Shown in pieces: positions 36,195-45,237 of a stretch of 64,000 nucleotides of DNA. The position numbers were made by a program, and so were the translations under genes. This stretch comes from Kaistella haifensis DSM 19056 (GTDB lineage: Bacteria; Bacteroidota; Bacteroidia; Flavobacteriales; Weeksellaceae), in contig NZ_JASZ02000003.1 in assembly GCF_000735695.2 (NCBI RefSeq), positions 1-64,000 of the forward strand, written 5' to 3'. How positions within the stretch are numbered: position 1 is the stretch's first letter; every line of letters begins with the position of its first letter. The notes under the pieces were generated by a model. The model was not told where the DNA came from. It saw only the letters and a program-made list of their open reading frames with translations, and did no database searches.

Positions 36195-37154
36195 ATGAAG
36201 ACAACAGAGCATTTAGCCCTTCTACAAAAGATAAAAACGAATTTAAATTCAATAAAAGAAGTTGATGATATTGGAAAGGAATTATTGGATGATATTATTA
36301 ACTTTTGTGAAATAGATGAAAATTTGGTTTATGAAAATTTATTAAATCAGGAAAATCGCGCACTTTATCTAAAAGAATATCAAGCACTAATTCCAGAATC
36401 CAAAAATATTTTAGCGAATCATAAGTTTATTTTTGATAAATTTTTAGCAAGAAATTTATTCAACAAGCTAATACGTCCTTATCAATTTAAGTGGGATTTT
36501 GCCTATAAAGAGCTTCGTGAACCTTCAGACAAGAAGGATGAACTAAATAATAGATTAGATTCTTGGGGGTATAATAATGATAAAAATTCTGATGATATAA
36601 TAAGATTGACTAAAGATTTAGACTTTGCAAAACAAGAATATGATATTTTCAAAAAAAAATTAGAAATCATTGAAGATGAAAAAAATGAAGCATTTAATGG
36701 TAATTTATATCTTCTTTCTTTTAGTTTTAAAGCATTTATAAATAAGTTAAATGTAATAGAATCCAATGTTTCACGTCTTACTGAATCGAATGATTTTTTT
36801 CAAAATGTATTTAAGAACGAGAAGGCAATACTTCTTGCTTTTTCAGTTTTCGTAAAGAATAATCTTCTTAAAGAAATTCCTTACCTTGATTTTTATAATC
36901 AAATTACACTTAGTAAAACGCTGACTTTGGAAAAAAATAAGAGTAAAGACAAATACATTGCTTATGCAATCAATAAACTCAAAGATTTTATCATTGAAAG
37001 TGAAAAAGAAATTTGGGAAAATAAATTAGTACAGTATTTTAATATTAAGGACTATGAGAAAAAGAAAACAGTAAATATAGATGATTCAAAAACTGAAGAA
37101 CATAAAAAAATTGATTTTGAAATAGAACAATATTTTGAAATTTTAAAATCATAA
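36195..37154 (+). CDS. Unknown island protein after integrase
   Basis: 319 residues, highly charged and mostly helical by composition, with a likely coiled coil around 115-160 (RLTKDLDFAKQEYDIFKKKL). No signal peptide, membrane helix or enzyme motif that I can name. It is translated from the integrase transcript (3-bp spacing) and could assist excision or maintenance, but nothing shows this. Confidence 0.65.
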   Translation: MKTTEHLALLQKIKTNLNSIKEVDDIGKELLDDIINFCEIDENLVYENLLNQENRALYLKEYQALIPESKNILANHKFIFDKFLARNLFNKLIRPYQFKWDFAYKELREPSDKKDELNNRLDSWGYNNDKNSDDIIRLTKDLDFAKQEYDIFKKKLEIIEDEKNEAFNGNLYLLSFSFKAFINKLNVIESNVSRLTESNDFFQNVFKNEKAILLAFSVFVKNNLLKEIPYLDFYNQITLSKTLTLEKNKSKDKYIAYAINKLKDFIIESEKEIWENKLVQYFNIKDYEKKKTVNIDDSKTEEHKKIDFEIEQYFEILKS

Positions 37155-37273
37155 TGAATCCAAATAGTCTATATAAATTCATTTTTGTGAGAAAATAAGC
37201 TTAAATGACCTCATAAAATCTCTTGACATTTTTTATAAGTTATATTTATTTTAAAAATAGCTTTAAATAATTG

Positions 37274-37305
37274 AATATCAATACTTTAAATATTGATATT
37301 TTTTT
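37274..37305 (+). terminator. Terminator after the integrase operon
   Basis: AATATCAATA/TATTGATATT, a 10-bp perfect stem with a 7-nt loop, followed by five T. It separates the integrase pair from the replication genes. Confidence 0.8.
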
Positions 37306-37346
37306 GTGCCCATTTTTCTCCATTTATATTTTGTTGTCAATTTGGG

Positions 37347-37358
37347 GTGTTCGAACAC
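37347..37358. promoter_or_regulatory. Palindrome GTGTTCGAACAC, possible operator
   Basis: A perfect 12-bp palindrome, 36 bp upstream of the DUF3853 start. Its position suits repression of the replication/mobilization genes by an element-encoded helix-turn-helix protein. Confidence 0.4.
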
Positions 37359-37394
37359 TCAGAAAATTGTTAAACATTTAAAAAGAAAATTAAA

Positions 37395-37697
37395 ATGAAA
37401 ATCGAAAATTTATTAGAAAAACCCTTATGGCAAATGACTGGTCAAGAATTTTTAGCATTAAATGAACAAACTAAAAATACTGTTCAAAATCTAGAAAGCT
37501 CACCTATTTCTGAAAACACCTTAAATAAAAAGTATGTGTACGGAATACGTGGAATCGCAAACCTTTTGAATTGCAGCATTGCAAAAGCCAATAGAATTAA
37601 AAAGAAAGGAATTATAGATGAAGCAATAATTCAAGAAGGAAGATCCATTATGGTAGATGTAGAATTGGCTTTGAAATTAATCAAAAACAATATGTAA
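37395..37697 (+). CDS. DUF3853 family protein, excisionase-like HTH
   Basis: 100 residues. The C-terminal 50 look like a winged helix of the excisionase/MerR kind: YGIRGIANLLNCSIAKANRI, then IQEGRSIMVDVELALKLI. DUF3853 proteins occur in Bacteroidetes mobile elements next to replication genes. It may act as an excision factor or regulator. It is followed after 1 bp by the DUF3987 gene. Confidence 0.8.
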   Translation: MKIENLLEKPLWQMTGQEFLALNEQTKNTVQNLESSPISENTLNKKYVYGIRGIANLLNCSIAKANRIKKKGIIDEAIIQEGRSIMVDVELALKLIKNNM

Positions 37698-37698
37698 G

Positions 37699-39084
37699 AT
37701 GGAACAAAAGAAAAACGCCCCGTTATTCAACGAAAATAACAAAGGCGTATTGTTTTTAAACTCAAGCAAAAATACGGAAAATATTAATATTCTCAACAGT
37801 TTAAAAGAAGATTTCAAACTTATTTCAGGCAAAAATATATTTCCCACAGATATATTCCCTTTGATTTTACAAAAGCTAATAAGAGAATTAGAGTCAACTT
37901 TGAATTTTTCTCCGGATTACACATCGGCTTCCATTTTATATGCAGTTTCGGTTTCGATTGGGAATAAAATACAACTTAAAGTGAAAAATAGTTGGCTCGA
38001 AAAATCCAATTTGTATATGGTTCTTGTAGGTAGAACAGGCGATGTGAAAAGCCATTCGGTTTCGTTTTGTCTGAATCCATTAATGAAAATCGATAAAGTA
38101 AATTTTGAAGAATATTTGCTAAAGAAAAAAGAATATGAACAATTACCAGTTGAAGAAAAATCTAAAAATACAATTCCAATTCTTCGGCAATTGCTTCTGA
38201 ACGATTTTACCCCAGAAGCATTTGTAAAGGCTCATTACTTCAATTCAAGGGGAATTGGTTTGTACACCGATGAAATTGCAGGCTTTTTTAATTCCTTCAA
38301 TCAGTATCGAAAAGGAAGCGAAGAAGAATCTTATTTGTCGGCTTGGAGTGGAAAACCAATCATAAAAAATAGAATTTCTGGCGAAGAAATGCGGGTAGAT
38401 AATACGAAAGTTGATATTATCGGAACGATGCAAGAAGCAATTCTGTCAAGTGTTTTTCATTCCAATAAAATGAAAAATGGATTTATCGACCGGCTACTTT
38501 TTGTTTTGCCACATAAATATGTTGATAATAAATGGAACGACCGTGATTTAGATAAAAAGTATATTGAATGGTATTCAGAATTCATTGCTAAAGTCTTTAT
38601 GATTGCCGAACAATCAGAAATAATACTTGAATTTGATTCCGAAGCTAAAGATTATTTGTACCAATGGCAGAATAATCAAAAAACCGATTTTGAATTTGAA
38701 TATCAAAGAGGGATTTCGGTCAAGCTGCAACAATATGTTTTGAGATTTTCAATTCTTATTGAAGTGATACAGTCGATTTGTAATGATGAAAAACCGCAAA
38801 CGATTTCTTTAACAACATTAAAATCAGCCATTCAATTGAGAGATTATTTTTTTGAAAATGCAGTTCGAGTTTTTGAATTGATTGACAATACTTACTATGA
38901 TTCACTTACCGAAATTCAAAAAAATGTGTTTGATAAGTTATCTCCACAATTTAAAACAGGCGAAGGAATTGAAATTATTTTAAGAGAAAATCTCATGAAA
39001 GAGCGGAGCTTTAAAAAATTTCTGAAAGATGAAAAACTCTTCAAAAAAATTGCTCACGGAGTTTATGAAAAACAGGTTTTTTAA
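37699..39084 (+). CDS. DUF3987 primase/helicase-like protein
   Basis: 461 residues of the DUF3987 family, found in Bacteroidetes islands and thought to be a RepA/DnaB-like ATPase for replicating the excised circle. A P-loop-like VGRTGDVKSHSVSF is near residue 112, followed by GIGLYTDEIAGFFNSF (Walker B-like acidic pair) and IIGTMQEAILSS. The Walker A form with GDVKS is loose but typical of this family. It precedes the iteron-like repeats. Confidence 0.85.
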   Translation: MEQKKNAPLFNENNKGVLFLNSSKNTENINILNSLKEDFKLISGKNIFPTDIFPLILQKLIRELESTLNFSPDYTSASILYAVSVSIGNKIQLKVKNSWLEKSNLYMVLVGRTGDVKSHSVSFCLNPLMKIDKVNFEEYLLKKKEYEQLPVEEKSKNTIPILRQLLLNDFTPEAFVKAHYFNSRGIGLYTDEIAGFFNSFNQYRKGSEEESYLSAWSGKPIIKNRISGEEMRVDNTKVDIIGTMQEAILSSVFHSNKMKNGFIDRLLFVLPHKYVDNKWNDRDLDKKYIEWYSEFIAKVFMIAEQSEIILEFDSEAKDYLYQWQNNQKTDFEFEYQRGISVKLQQYVLRFSILIEVIQSICNDEKPQTISLTTLKSAIQLRDYFFENAVRVFELIDNTYYDSLTEIQKNVFDKLSPQFKTGEGIEIILRENLMKERSFKKFLKDEKLFKKIAHGVYEKQVF

Positions 39085-39100
39085 ATAGGGCTATAAATTC

Positions 39101-39303
39101 TGCAATGCACTTTTTGCACTATTGCATTTTGGTTTTTAATAAACTGATTTTCAGTTGTTTAATTATTTTTGAAAATGCAACAAAATGTAAAAAGTGCAAA
39201 TGTTATTTTCTTCAAAGTGCAGATAATGCAAAGAAAGTGCAATTGAAAACCTACTTCAATTGCCGATGAATAAAGAAAAGTGCAAAAAGTGTAAATAATG
39301 CAA
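39101..39303. repeat. Iteron-like GTGCA/ATGCAA repeat cluster
   Basis: Six GTGCA units (39106 and 39115 inverted; 39194, 39217, 39237 and 39280 direct) and four ATGCAA units (39121 inverted; 39175, 39226 and 39298 direct) fill the 213-bp gap between the DUF3987 and DUF6371 genes. The last unit covers the DUF6371 start codon. It may be an origin of replication for the excised element, or an autoregulatory site. Confidence 0.6.
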
Positions 39304-40203
39304 ACTGTAAAATCATACCGATATATTTTAGACCCAAGTTCAAAGAAATATAAATGCCCGAATTGTGGTCAATTTTCGTTGGTTATTTTCATTGATTCTG
39401 AAACAGGAGAAATCATGGAAAGTTACGGGAGATGTGACAGAGAATCGAAATGCGGATTTTTCTATCATCCTTCAAAAGATGGATTTCAAAATAATAAAAC
39501 ATCTATGATTGTAGAAAATTCATTTTTTGAAACCGTTCCTACTTTTCACAAAAATAACTTGGTGGAATTATCGATGAATTACGACAATAATTTATTGAAA
39601 TATTTAAGATTACGATTTGGTGATTCAATAGCAAATTCTATCAAGAAAAAATATAAAATCGGAACACTTCCGGAATTTAATTATGGAACTGTTTTTTGGC
39701 AGATTGATGATAGAAATAAAGTAAGAGGCGGGAAAGTAATTCAATATTTTGAAACTGGAAAAAGAACAAAAAAAATTACATGGATGCATCAGTTTTTAAT
39801 GAAGAAAAATGAAATTTCAGACTTCAATTTATCGCAATGTTTATTTGGTTTGCATTTGACGAAAGATGACAAGGCAAGTGTCATTGCTTTGGTGGAATCT
39901 GAAAAAACAGCTTGTATTATGAGTGTAATATTTCCGGAATTTTTATGGTTGTCTTGTGGTGCAAAAGGTGAGTTTAAATTGAAAAAATTAGAACCAATTA
40001 AACATCGAAAAATCATTGCATATCCTGACTGCGAAATTCAAAAAAATGGATTTACAACCTATCAAGAATGGAAGCGAAAAGCGGTCGAATTGAATGCGAA
40101 AGGATTCGATATTTATGTATCGGATTTACTTGAAAAACAAGCAAAACCCGAACAAAAAAGAGAAGGAATTGACATTGCAGATTTCTTTATGATAAACCAA
40201 TGA
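39298..40203 (+). CDS. DUF6371 zinc-finger/Toprim-like protein
   Basis: 301 residues. An N-terminal zinc ribbon (CPNCGQ at 20-25, then CDRESKCGFFY) is like those of DNA primases. The C-terminal half has a Toprim-like layout: VIALVESEKTACIMSVIFPE with the acidic residue, WLSCGAKGEFKLKKL, and KIIAYPDCEIQ with an Asp. Such proteins occur beside DUF3987 in Bacteroidetes islands, probably as primase partners. Confidence 0.8.
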   Translation: MQTVKSYRYILDPSSKKYKCPNCGQFSLVIFIDSETGEIMESYGRCDRESKCGFFYHPSKDGFQNNKTSMIVENSFFETVPTFHKNNLVELSMNYDNNLLKYLRLRFGDSIANSIKKKYKIGTLPEFNYGTVFWQIDDRNKVRGGKVIQYFETGKRTKKITWMHQFLMKKNEISDFNLSQCLFGLHLTKDDKASVIALVESEKTACIMSVIFPEFLWLSCGAKGEFKLKKLEPIKHRKIIAYPDCEIQKNGFTTYQEWKRKAVELNAKGFDIYVSDLLEKQAKPEQKREGIDIADFFMINQ

Positions 40204-40211
40204 AAAGATGA

Positions 40212-40286
40212 GTAAAACAGGTTTTACATCGAGATGTGCCGATAGAGCTACAATTCGTTCCGAAATTGCACCTTATCGGCATCTCG
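40212..40286. other. Candidate origin of transfer (oriT)
   Basis: Two inverted repeats lie just upstream of the mobilization genes: GTAAAAC/GTTTTAC (40212-40227) and CGAGATG-T-GCCGATA/TATCGGC-ATCTCG (40230-40286, one bulged base). Position before mobC/mobA and the hairpins fit an oriT; the nick site is not identified. Confidence 0.5.
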
Positions 40287-40346
40287 CTTTTTCTCCCGAT
40301 GGTCAAAAAAGGGAAAATTGCTCTACAATTTTAAAATTAAAAAAAT

Positions 40347-40643
40347 ATGAAAAATAAAGTTTTAAGGTTCAGAGTTTCATCTCTCGAACATCAAATTATT
40401 CAGAAAAAAATTACAAAAACAGGTCTTTCTATGTCGGAATTTTTTCGAAGACTTTCCTTAGAATTAGACCTCAAAAATACGTTAACGGAAGATGAAATTG
40501 AAGGCTATAAAAACCTCTCAAAATACGCTGATAATTTCCGAAGGATTTCCAATTTATTTAAACTTGGAGATGTTACGGGAATGAAAAATGAAATGCTTGA
40601 AACTTCGAGAATAATAAAAAGTCATCTAGAAAAATTTAAGTAA
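40347..40643 (+). CDS. Mobilization accessory protein MobC-like
   Basis: 98-residue ribbon-helix-helix protein: beta strand VLRFRVSSLEHQIIQKK, then GLSMSEFFRRLSLEL. MobC-type proteins bind oriT and help the relaxase nick. It stops one base before the mobA start. Confidence 0.8.
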   Translation: MKNKVLRFRVSSLEHQIIQKKITKTGLSMSEFFRRLSLELDLKNTLTEDEIEGYKNLSKYADNFRRISNLFKLGDVTGMKNEMLETSRIIKSHLEKFK

Positions 40644-40644
40644 A

Positions 40645-41581
40645 ATGATAGCCATGGCAAAATCTTGCATCGGTGGTTTTTCACTTTTTAATTATGTAAT
40701 TGATGACCAAAAAGGAATAGAAATATTGCGAAATAATCTTTGTGGCGAAACACCTATTGAACTTTTTCAAGAAATGAAAATTCTGCAAAATCTAAATCAA
40801 AACGCAACCAATAAACTCATTTCTATGGTTCTTTCTCCGCATGTAGCTGATGGTGAAAAATTGAGTAAAAAGCAGTTGCAGAATCTCACAAAAGAATTTT
40901 TTAAAAGAATTAGAAATTGATACCAATCAATCTCAATTTATTGCTTTTATGCACACAGAAAAACGCCATCGTCACATTCACATCCTTTTAAACAGAGTAG
41001 ATGAAAAAGGTAAATTGTTGAAAGACCATCATATTGGGAAGAAAGCGCAATGGGCAGCGCACAGAGTTGCAGAAAAAAATGAATTAGTATCTGCAAAACA
41101 AATGAGAATTGATAAAATAAGAGCTTCCGAAAGTTTCGAATTTGATTCTAAGAATTTAAGGAAAGAAATGTTTCGAAAACATCTGAACGTAATGGCAACA
41201 AAGCCAAACACGATGGAAAAATACTTATCAGAAATGCTGAAAAAGGAAATAAAATTCATTCCTACAATCAATAAGCAAGGTGATTTACAAGGTTTTCGGG
41301 TGAGAGATATGGAAAGTCAAACAGAAATGAAAGCGAGCGATGTTCACCGAAATATGGGACTGAAAAAACTTTTAGATTCTGGTTTGTTTTTTCAGGATGA
41401 TAATTTCAATTTGAGTAATCCAATGCACGAATTAAATCAAAAAAGCATTCAAAATTTTAAAAAAGAATTAGAAATGATTGCTCTTCAAAATAAAATATTG
41501 CTAGAATCTAAAACATCTGAAACCAAAATTGTTGATAAAATTGAAAGAAAAATAATAGAACGTAGTACATTTAGAAGATAA
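40645..41581 (+). pseudogene. MobA relaxase with frameshift
   Basis: Relaxase of about 310 residues read in two frames. The first (40645-40920) holds the N-terminus IAMAKSCIGGFSLFNYVIDD with the likely catalytic tyrosine. The second (through 41581) holds the HUH metal motif HRHIHILLNR. They join at a T6 run (40896-40901); removing one T restores LTKEFLKELEIDTNQSQF. It would nick oriT for mobilization. An indel in a homopolymer may be a real mutation or a read error. The second half alone could start at the ATG at 40949, but would lack the tyrosine. Confidence 0.85.
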
Positions 41582-41585
41582 TTAT

Positions 41586-42089
41586 ATGGCACAAAAAATA
41601 AGAACCCAAGATGTAATGGAGCTTTTTGCAGAGAAGCTTGACAAAGCAATTGAAAAATTTGATTTGAACGAGAAAATAATTACAACTGTAGATGGGAAAT
41701 TGGAAGAGATTAAAAAAACATCTCTTAAAGTTGAATTTGAACCACTGAAAGAAGTAATAAAAGAAATCAGTCAAATATTTGAAAAACAAATAAATGAATT
41801 AACTCGTATTTCTGAAAAACATAACAATCAAATTAAAGATTCTGTTAAAAAAGAAGGAAAACAGCAATTGTATTTTTACGGTTCTTTAACGATTCTATTT
41901 TGTTTGTGTGTCGCTTTTTTATCATTTGGAATTAATCAATATCACGAAAAAAAGTATGCTGAAAATGAAATGAAATTCTATTCAAAAGAAGCTCATCGAA
42001 GAAATACTTATCTGAAAGAAAAAAATCTTACCGAGAAGTATGAAAAATGGCTTGAAGCTAAACAGAACCCAGAAAATGATAAAAAATAA
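41586..42089 (+). CDS. Coiled-coil membrane protein of the mob region
   Basis: 167 residues: helical N-terminal part with coiled-coil character (about 5-85), one membrane helix (YFYGSLTILFCLCVAFLSFG, about 95-115), and a charged tail. Placed 4 bp after mobA, so probably a mobilization accessory protein, as in similar islands. Function not known. Confidence 0.65.
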   Translation: MAQKIRTQDVMELFAEKLDKAIEKFDLNEKIITTVDGKLEEIKKTSLKVEFEPLKEVIKEISQIFEKQINELTRISEKHNNQIKDSVKKEGKQQLYFYGSLTILFCLCVAFLSFGINQYHEKKYAENEMKFYSKEAHRRNTYLKEKNLTEKYEKWLEAKQNPENDKK

Positions 42090-42101
42090 ATCTATTAAAA
42101 T

Positions 42102-42206
42102 ATGGAAAAATCAGCCAGCGCAAACCAATGGATTTTCCCACATTTTAACAGATTACAACAACAATACTTAATTGACAACCAAATATTTGAAATGCTATTG
42201 GTGTTT
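42102..42206 (+). other. Possible truncated reading frame at the cargo border
   Basis: A frame beginning MEKSASANQWIFPHFNR follows the mob genes, but soon runs into the antisense of the P-type ATPase end. It may be the start of a lost gene cut by arrival of the metal cargo, or chance. Not called as a gene. Confidence 0.3.
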
Positions 42207-44241
42207 AAAATTTCATTCTCTGTATCCTCACAGCATTTAAAATTGCCAATAAAGCAACGCCAACATCGGCAAAAACGGCTTCCCACATTGTGGCTAATCC
42301 ACCTGCTCCGAGTACTAAAACAATTGCTTTTACTGCAAATGCTAAAATGATATTTTGCCATACGATTTTCTTGGTTTGCTTACCTATGTTGATTGCCATA
42401 GGGATTTTGCTGGGCTTATCATCCTGAATAACCACATCGGCAGTTTCTATGGTGGCGTCACTTCCTAAACCGCCCATTGCAATACCTACGTCGCTCAAAG
42501 CTACTACTGGTGCGTCGTTCACGCCATCGCCTACAAAGGCTACGGTTTCATTTTGGGCTTTTATTTCTTTTACTTTATTTACTTTGTCTTCGGGTAATAA
42601 ATCGCCAAAAGCATTATTAATTCCTAATTTATCTGCAACAAATTTTACTACGGTGCTTTTGTCTCCGCTCAACATTGTGGTTTTTACGCCTAATGCTTTC
42701 AGTTTGTCAATTGTAAGCTGTGCATCTTCTTTGATGCTGTCTGCAATGGTAATATATCCTGCAAATTTCCCATCGTAAGCAATGGCAATTAGGGTGTAAA
42801 CAATTGTGGTCGGGTCTAAATCATAATTGATGTTGAATTTATCCATCAACTTAAAATTCCCGACCAATAATTCTTTTCCATTTACATTGGCTTTCAAACC
42901 GTGACCTGCGATTTCTTCGGTATTTTCTAACTTTATTGAGCTGTCAATTTCGCCTACGTATTGATGAATAGCTGTTGCGACCGGATGTGTACTTTGGCTT
43001 TCCAGAGCGTTGACCATTTTCAGGATTTCATCTTTATTAAATTCAGATTTTAATACCACTTCCTGAACTTTGAAAACGCCCTCGGTCATTGTACCCGTTT
43101 TGTCCATTACTACGTTTTTAATATCGGCAATGGCATCTAAAAAGTTGCTTCCTTTAAACAAAATTCCATTCTTGGAAGCGGCTCCAATTCCACCAAAATA
43201 ACCTAAAGGAATACTGATGACCAAAGCACACGGACAAGAAATAACCAAGAATACCAATGCTCTGTACAGCCAAGTTTTAAACTCATAATTTTCTACAAAC
43301 ACCATCGGAAAAAGACAAATTGCAATCGCTAAAAACACAACAATCGGCGTGTAGATTTTTGCAAATTTTCTGATGAATAATTCGGTGGGCGCTTTTTGGG
43401 CGGTGGCATTTTGTACCAGTTCCAAAATTTTAGAGAGCTTGCTATCGGTATAAGCGGTGGTTACTTTTACCTGTGCAACGGTGTTTAAATTTATCATTCC
43501 AGCCAATACGGTTTCGCCTTTGGTTTTGGTGTCGGGCTTGCTTTCTCCTGTCAATGCAGCGGTGTTGAATGATGCTGTTTCGGATAATAATTCTCCGTCT
43601 AATCCTAATTTTTCTCCGGGTTTTAATTGGATGATATTTCCGATGTTTACGGTTTCAGCTTTTACCGTTTTTGCCTGATTGTTTTCTAAAATTGTTACTT
43701 CATCGGGTCTTTGGTCGAGCAAGGTTTTAATATTGGCTTTGGCTCTTGTTACAGCCAATGTTTGGAACACTTCGCCAACGGCATAAAACAACATTACGGC
43801 AACCCCTTCCGGATATTCGCCAATGGCAAAAGCTCCGATGGTGGCAATGCTCATCAATAAAAATTCTGAAAATATGTCGCCTTTTCTAATGCTTTCAAAT
43901 GCTTCTTTAATTACGGGAAATCCTACAGGTGCATACGCTACCACATACCAAACAATTCGCACCCAACCAGTAAACCAAGATTGAGGAAGCCAATTATCTA
44001 AAGCAATTGCAATCATCAATAATGCGAAACTGATGATGGCTGGTAAAAACATTTGAAAGGTAGATTTATCGCTACTTCCGTGGTTGTGCCCATCGTCATC
44101 GGTGTGTTCGTGGTTGTGCCCATCATCGTCGGTATGTTTTTCCAATAGCTTTTTTGCATTGGCATCGGTATATATTTTTTCTTCTTGTGGGGTGCAACAA
44201 AGCTGTTTGCCTTGTGCATCGTATTTATGTTTGTGTTCCAT
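42205..44241 (-). CDS. Zn/Cd/Pb-type P1B ATPase (CadA/ZntA-like)
   Basis: 678-residue inner-membrane pump for export of soft divalent metals. Instead of a usual N-terminal HMA domain it has a His/Asp-rich leader with duplicated HTDDDGHNH. Motifs: CPC in the sixth helix (VISCPCALVIS), the phosphorylated Asp in MDKTGTMTEG, HP-locus STHPVATAI, TMLSGDKST and GDGVNDAPVVALSD. The CPC motif with a C-terminal DVGVALLAILN helix fits Zn2+/Cd2+/Pb2+ export. Last gene of the cargo; it converges on the mob genes. Confidence 0.93.
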   Translation of the reverse strand: MEHKHKYDAQGKQLCCTPQEEKIYTDANAKKLLEKHTDDDGHNHEHTDDDGHNHGSSDKSTFQMFLPAIISFALLMIAIALDNWLPQSWFTGWVRIVWYVVAYAPVGFPVIKEAFESIRKGDIFSEFLLMSIATIGAFAIGEYPEGVAVMLFYAVGEVFQTLAVTRAKANIKTLLDQRPDEVTILENNQAKTVKAETVNIGNIIQLKPGEKLGLDGELLSETASFNTAALTGESKPDTKTKGETVLAGMINLNTVAQVKVTTAYTDSKLSKILELVQNATAQKAPTELFIRKFAKIYTPIVVFLAIAICLFPMVFVENYEFKTWLYRALVFLVISCPCALVISIPLGYFGGIGAASKNGILFKGSNFLDAIADIKNVVMDKTGTMTEGVFKVQEVVLKSEFNKDEILKMVNALESQSTHPVATAIHQYVGEIDSSIKLENTEEIAGHGLKANVNGKELLVGNFKLMDKFNINYDLDPTTIVYTLIAIAYDGKFAGYITIADSIKEDAQLTIDKLKALGVKTTMLSGDKSTVVKFVADKLGINNAFGDLLPEDKVNKVKEIKAQNETVAFVGDGVNDAPVVALSDVGIAMGGLGSDATIETADVVIQDDKPSKIPMAINIGKQTKKIVWQNIILAFAVKAIVLVLGAGGLATMWEAVFADVGVALLAILNAVRIQRMKF

Positions 44242-44315
44242 TATTTTAATATTTTAGATTAAGTTTAAATGTTTTGCTTAGAAAATTCTGACAAGGATAT
44301 TGAACAGAAAAAAAG

Positions 44316-45197
44316 CTACATTTCATAATACAAACCTTTATCTTCTTTTGCAGGCACGTCTTTTTCTCCCATCATTTGAAGGATATTGATTTCTATTGTT
44401 TGCGCAATAGAGGTCATTGGCGTATCTACAGGACTGTTCTCAAAAGGGTCTTGCATAATGATGGCTGTTTTTTCTACCGCAATAAATAGCAAGGGAATAA
44501 TAATAGATATTGCTATTTCTGTGACGAATTGATTATGATTTAAACTAAAAGGCAAAATGGCTGTAAAAGCGTAAATCAATATATGCAGTATTAGACTATA
44601 AGAACGTGGGAAAACAGTGTTTTTAATCCGCTCGCACTTGCCCATACTGTCGCAAAGACGGCTTACTATCTCATTTAATTGCAGTTGCTGAAAGTCGGAT
44701 ATTTTTCCTTCTGTTTTCAACTGACCTATCTGATGAGAATGTTCATCTAATAGAGCATTGGGAAGATTTACGGCATTGATATTGTGAAATTTCACATAAG
44801 CTTCTACTTTCGGGGAAAGCGGAACTTTTCTCAAAGTTTCTCCCAAAGCGTTTACAAAGATAATTTGTCGTTCGGCAAATTTTTTCCTTTCTACACTTTC
44901 ATTTTCGGGTAAAAACTGCAATACGTTTCTTGTAAGCGTTCGGCTATCATTTACGATGGCGCCCCAAATTGTTCTTGCTTCCCACCATCTTTCATAAGAT
45001 TGTGATGTTCTGAATGCCAATAGAATAGTAACAATAGTACCTAATAGTGTAAGAATATTCAAAGGTATATCGACGCCTTTAAATTCGGGACGCAAGTGAA
45101 GAAATCCGACCGCTAAAGCAAATGTTATCACAAAAAGTATTTGCCACTTTATATTATTGACAAAGTACAGAATTGATATTTTACGGTTTAGTAACAT
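44316..45197 (-). CDS. Bestrophin-family channel protein
   Basis: 293 residues of the bacterial bestrophin family (UPF0187): about four membrane segments, with LTLLGTIVTILLAFRTSQSY, YERWWEARTIWGAIVNDSR split at the RWWEAR core, and LPFSLNHNQFV. Bacterial members are cation-selective or anion channels. It lies between the RND system and the ATPase in the same direction, so it may balance charge or ions during efflux (inference). Confidence 0.88.
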   Translation of the reverse strand: MLLNRKISILYFVNNIKWQILFVITFALAVGFLHLRPEFKGVDIPLNILTLLGTIVTILLAFRTSQSYERWWEARTIWGAIVNDSRTLTRNVLQFLPENESVERKKFAERQIIFVNALGETLRKVPLSPKVEAYVKFHNINAVNLPNALLDEHSHQIGQLKTEGKISDFQQLQLNEIVSRLCDSMGKCERIKNTVFPRSYSLILHILIYAFTAILPFSLNHNQFVTEIAISIIIPLLFIAVEKTAIIMQDPFENSPVDTPMTSIAQTIEINILQMMGEKDVPAKEDKGLYYEM

Positions 45198-45237
45198 AAT
45201 AATTTTTTATTAATTGAATAATTGTAATTTTCCTTAT

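Noticed and set aside
42102-42350. 82-residue plus-strand gene
   Set aside because: Most of it is antisense to the conserved end of the P-type ATPase; only the first part could be a remnant.
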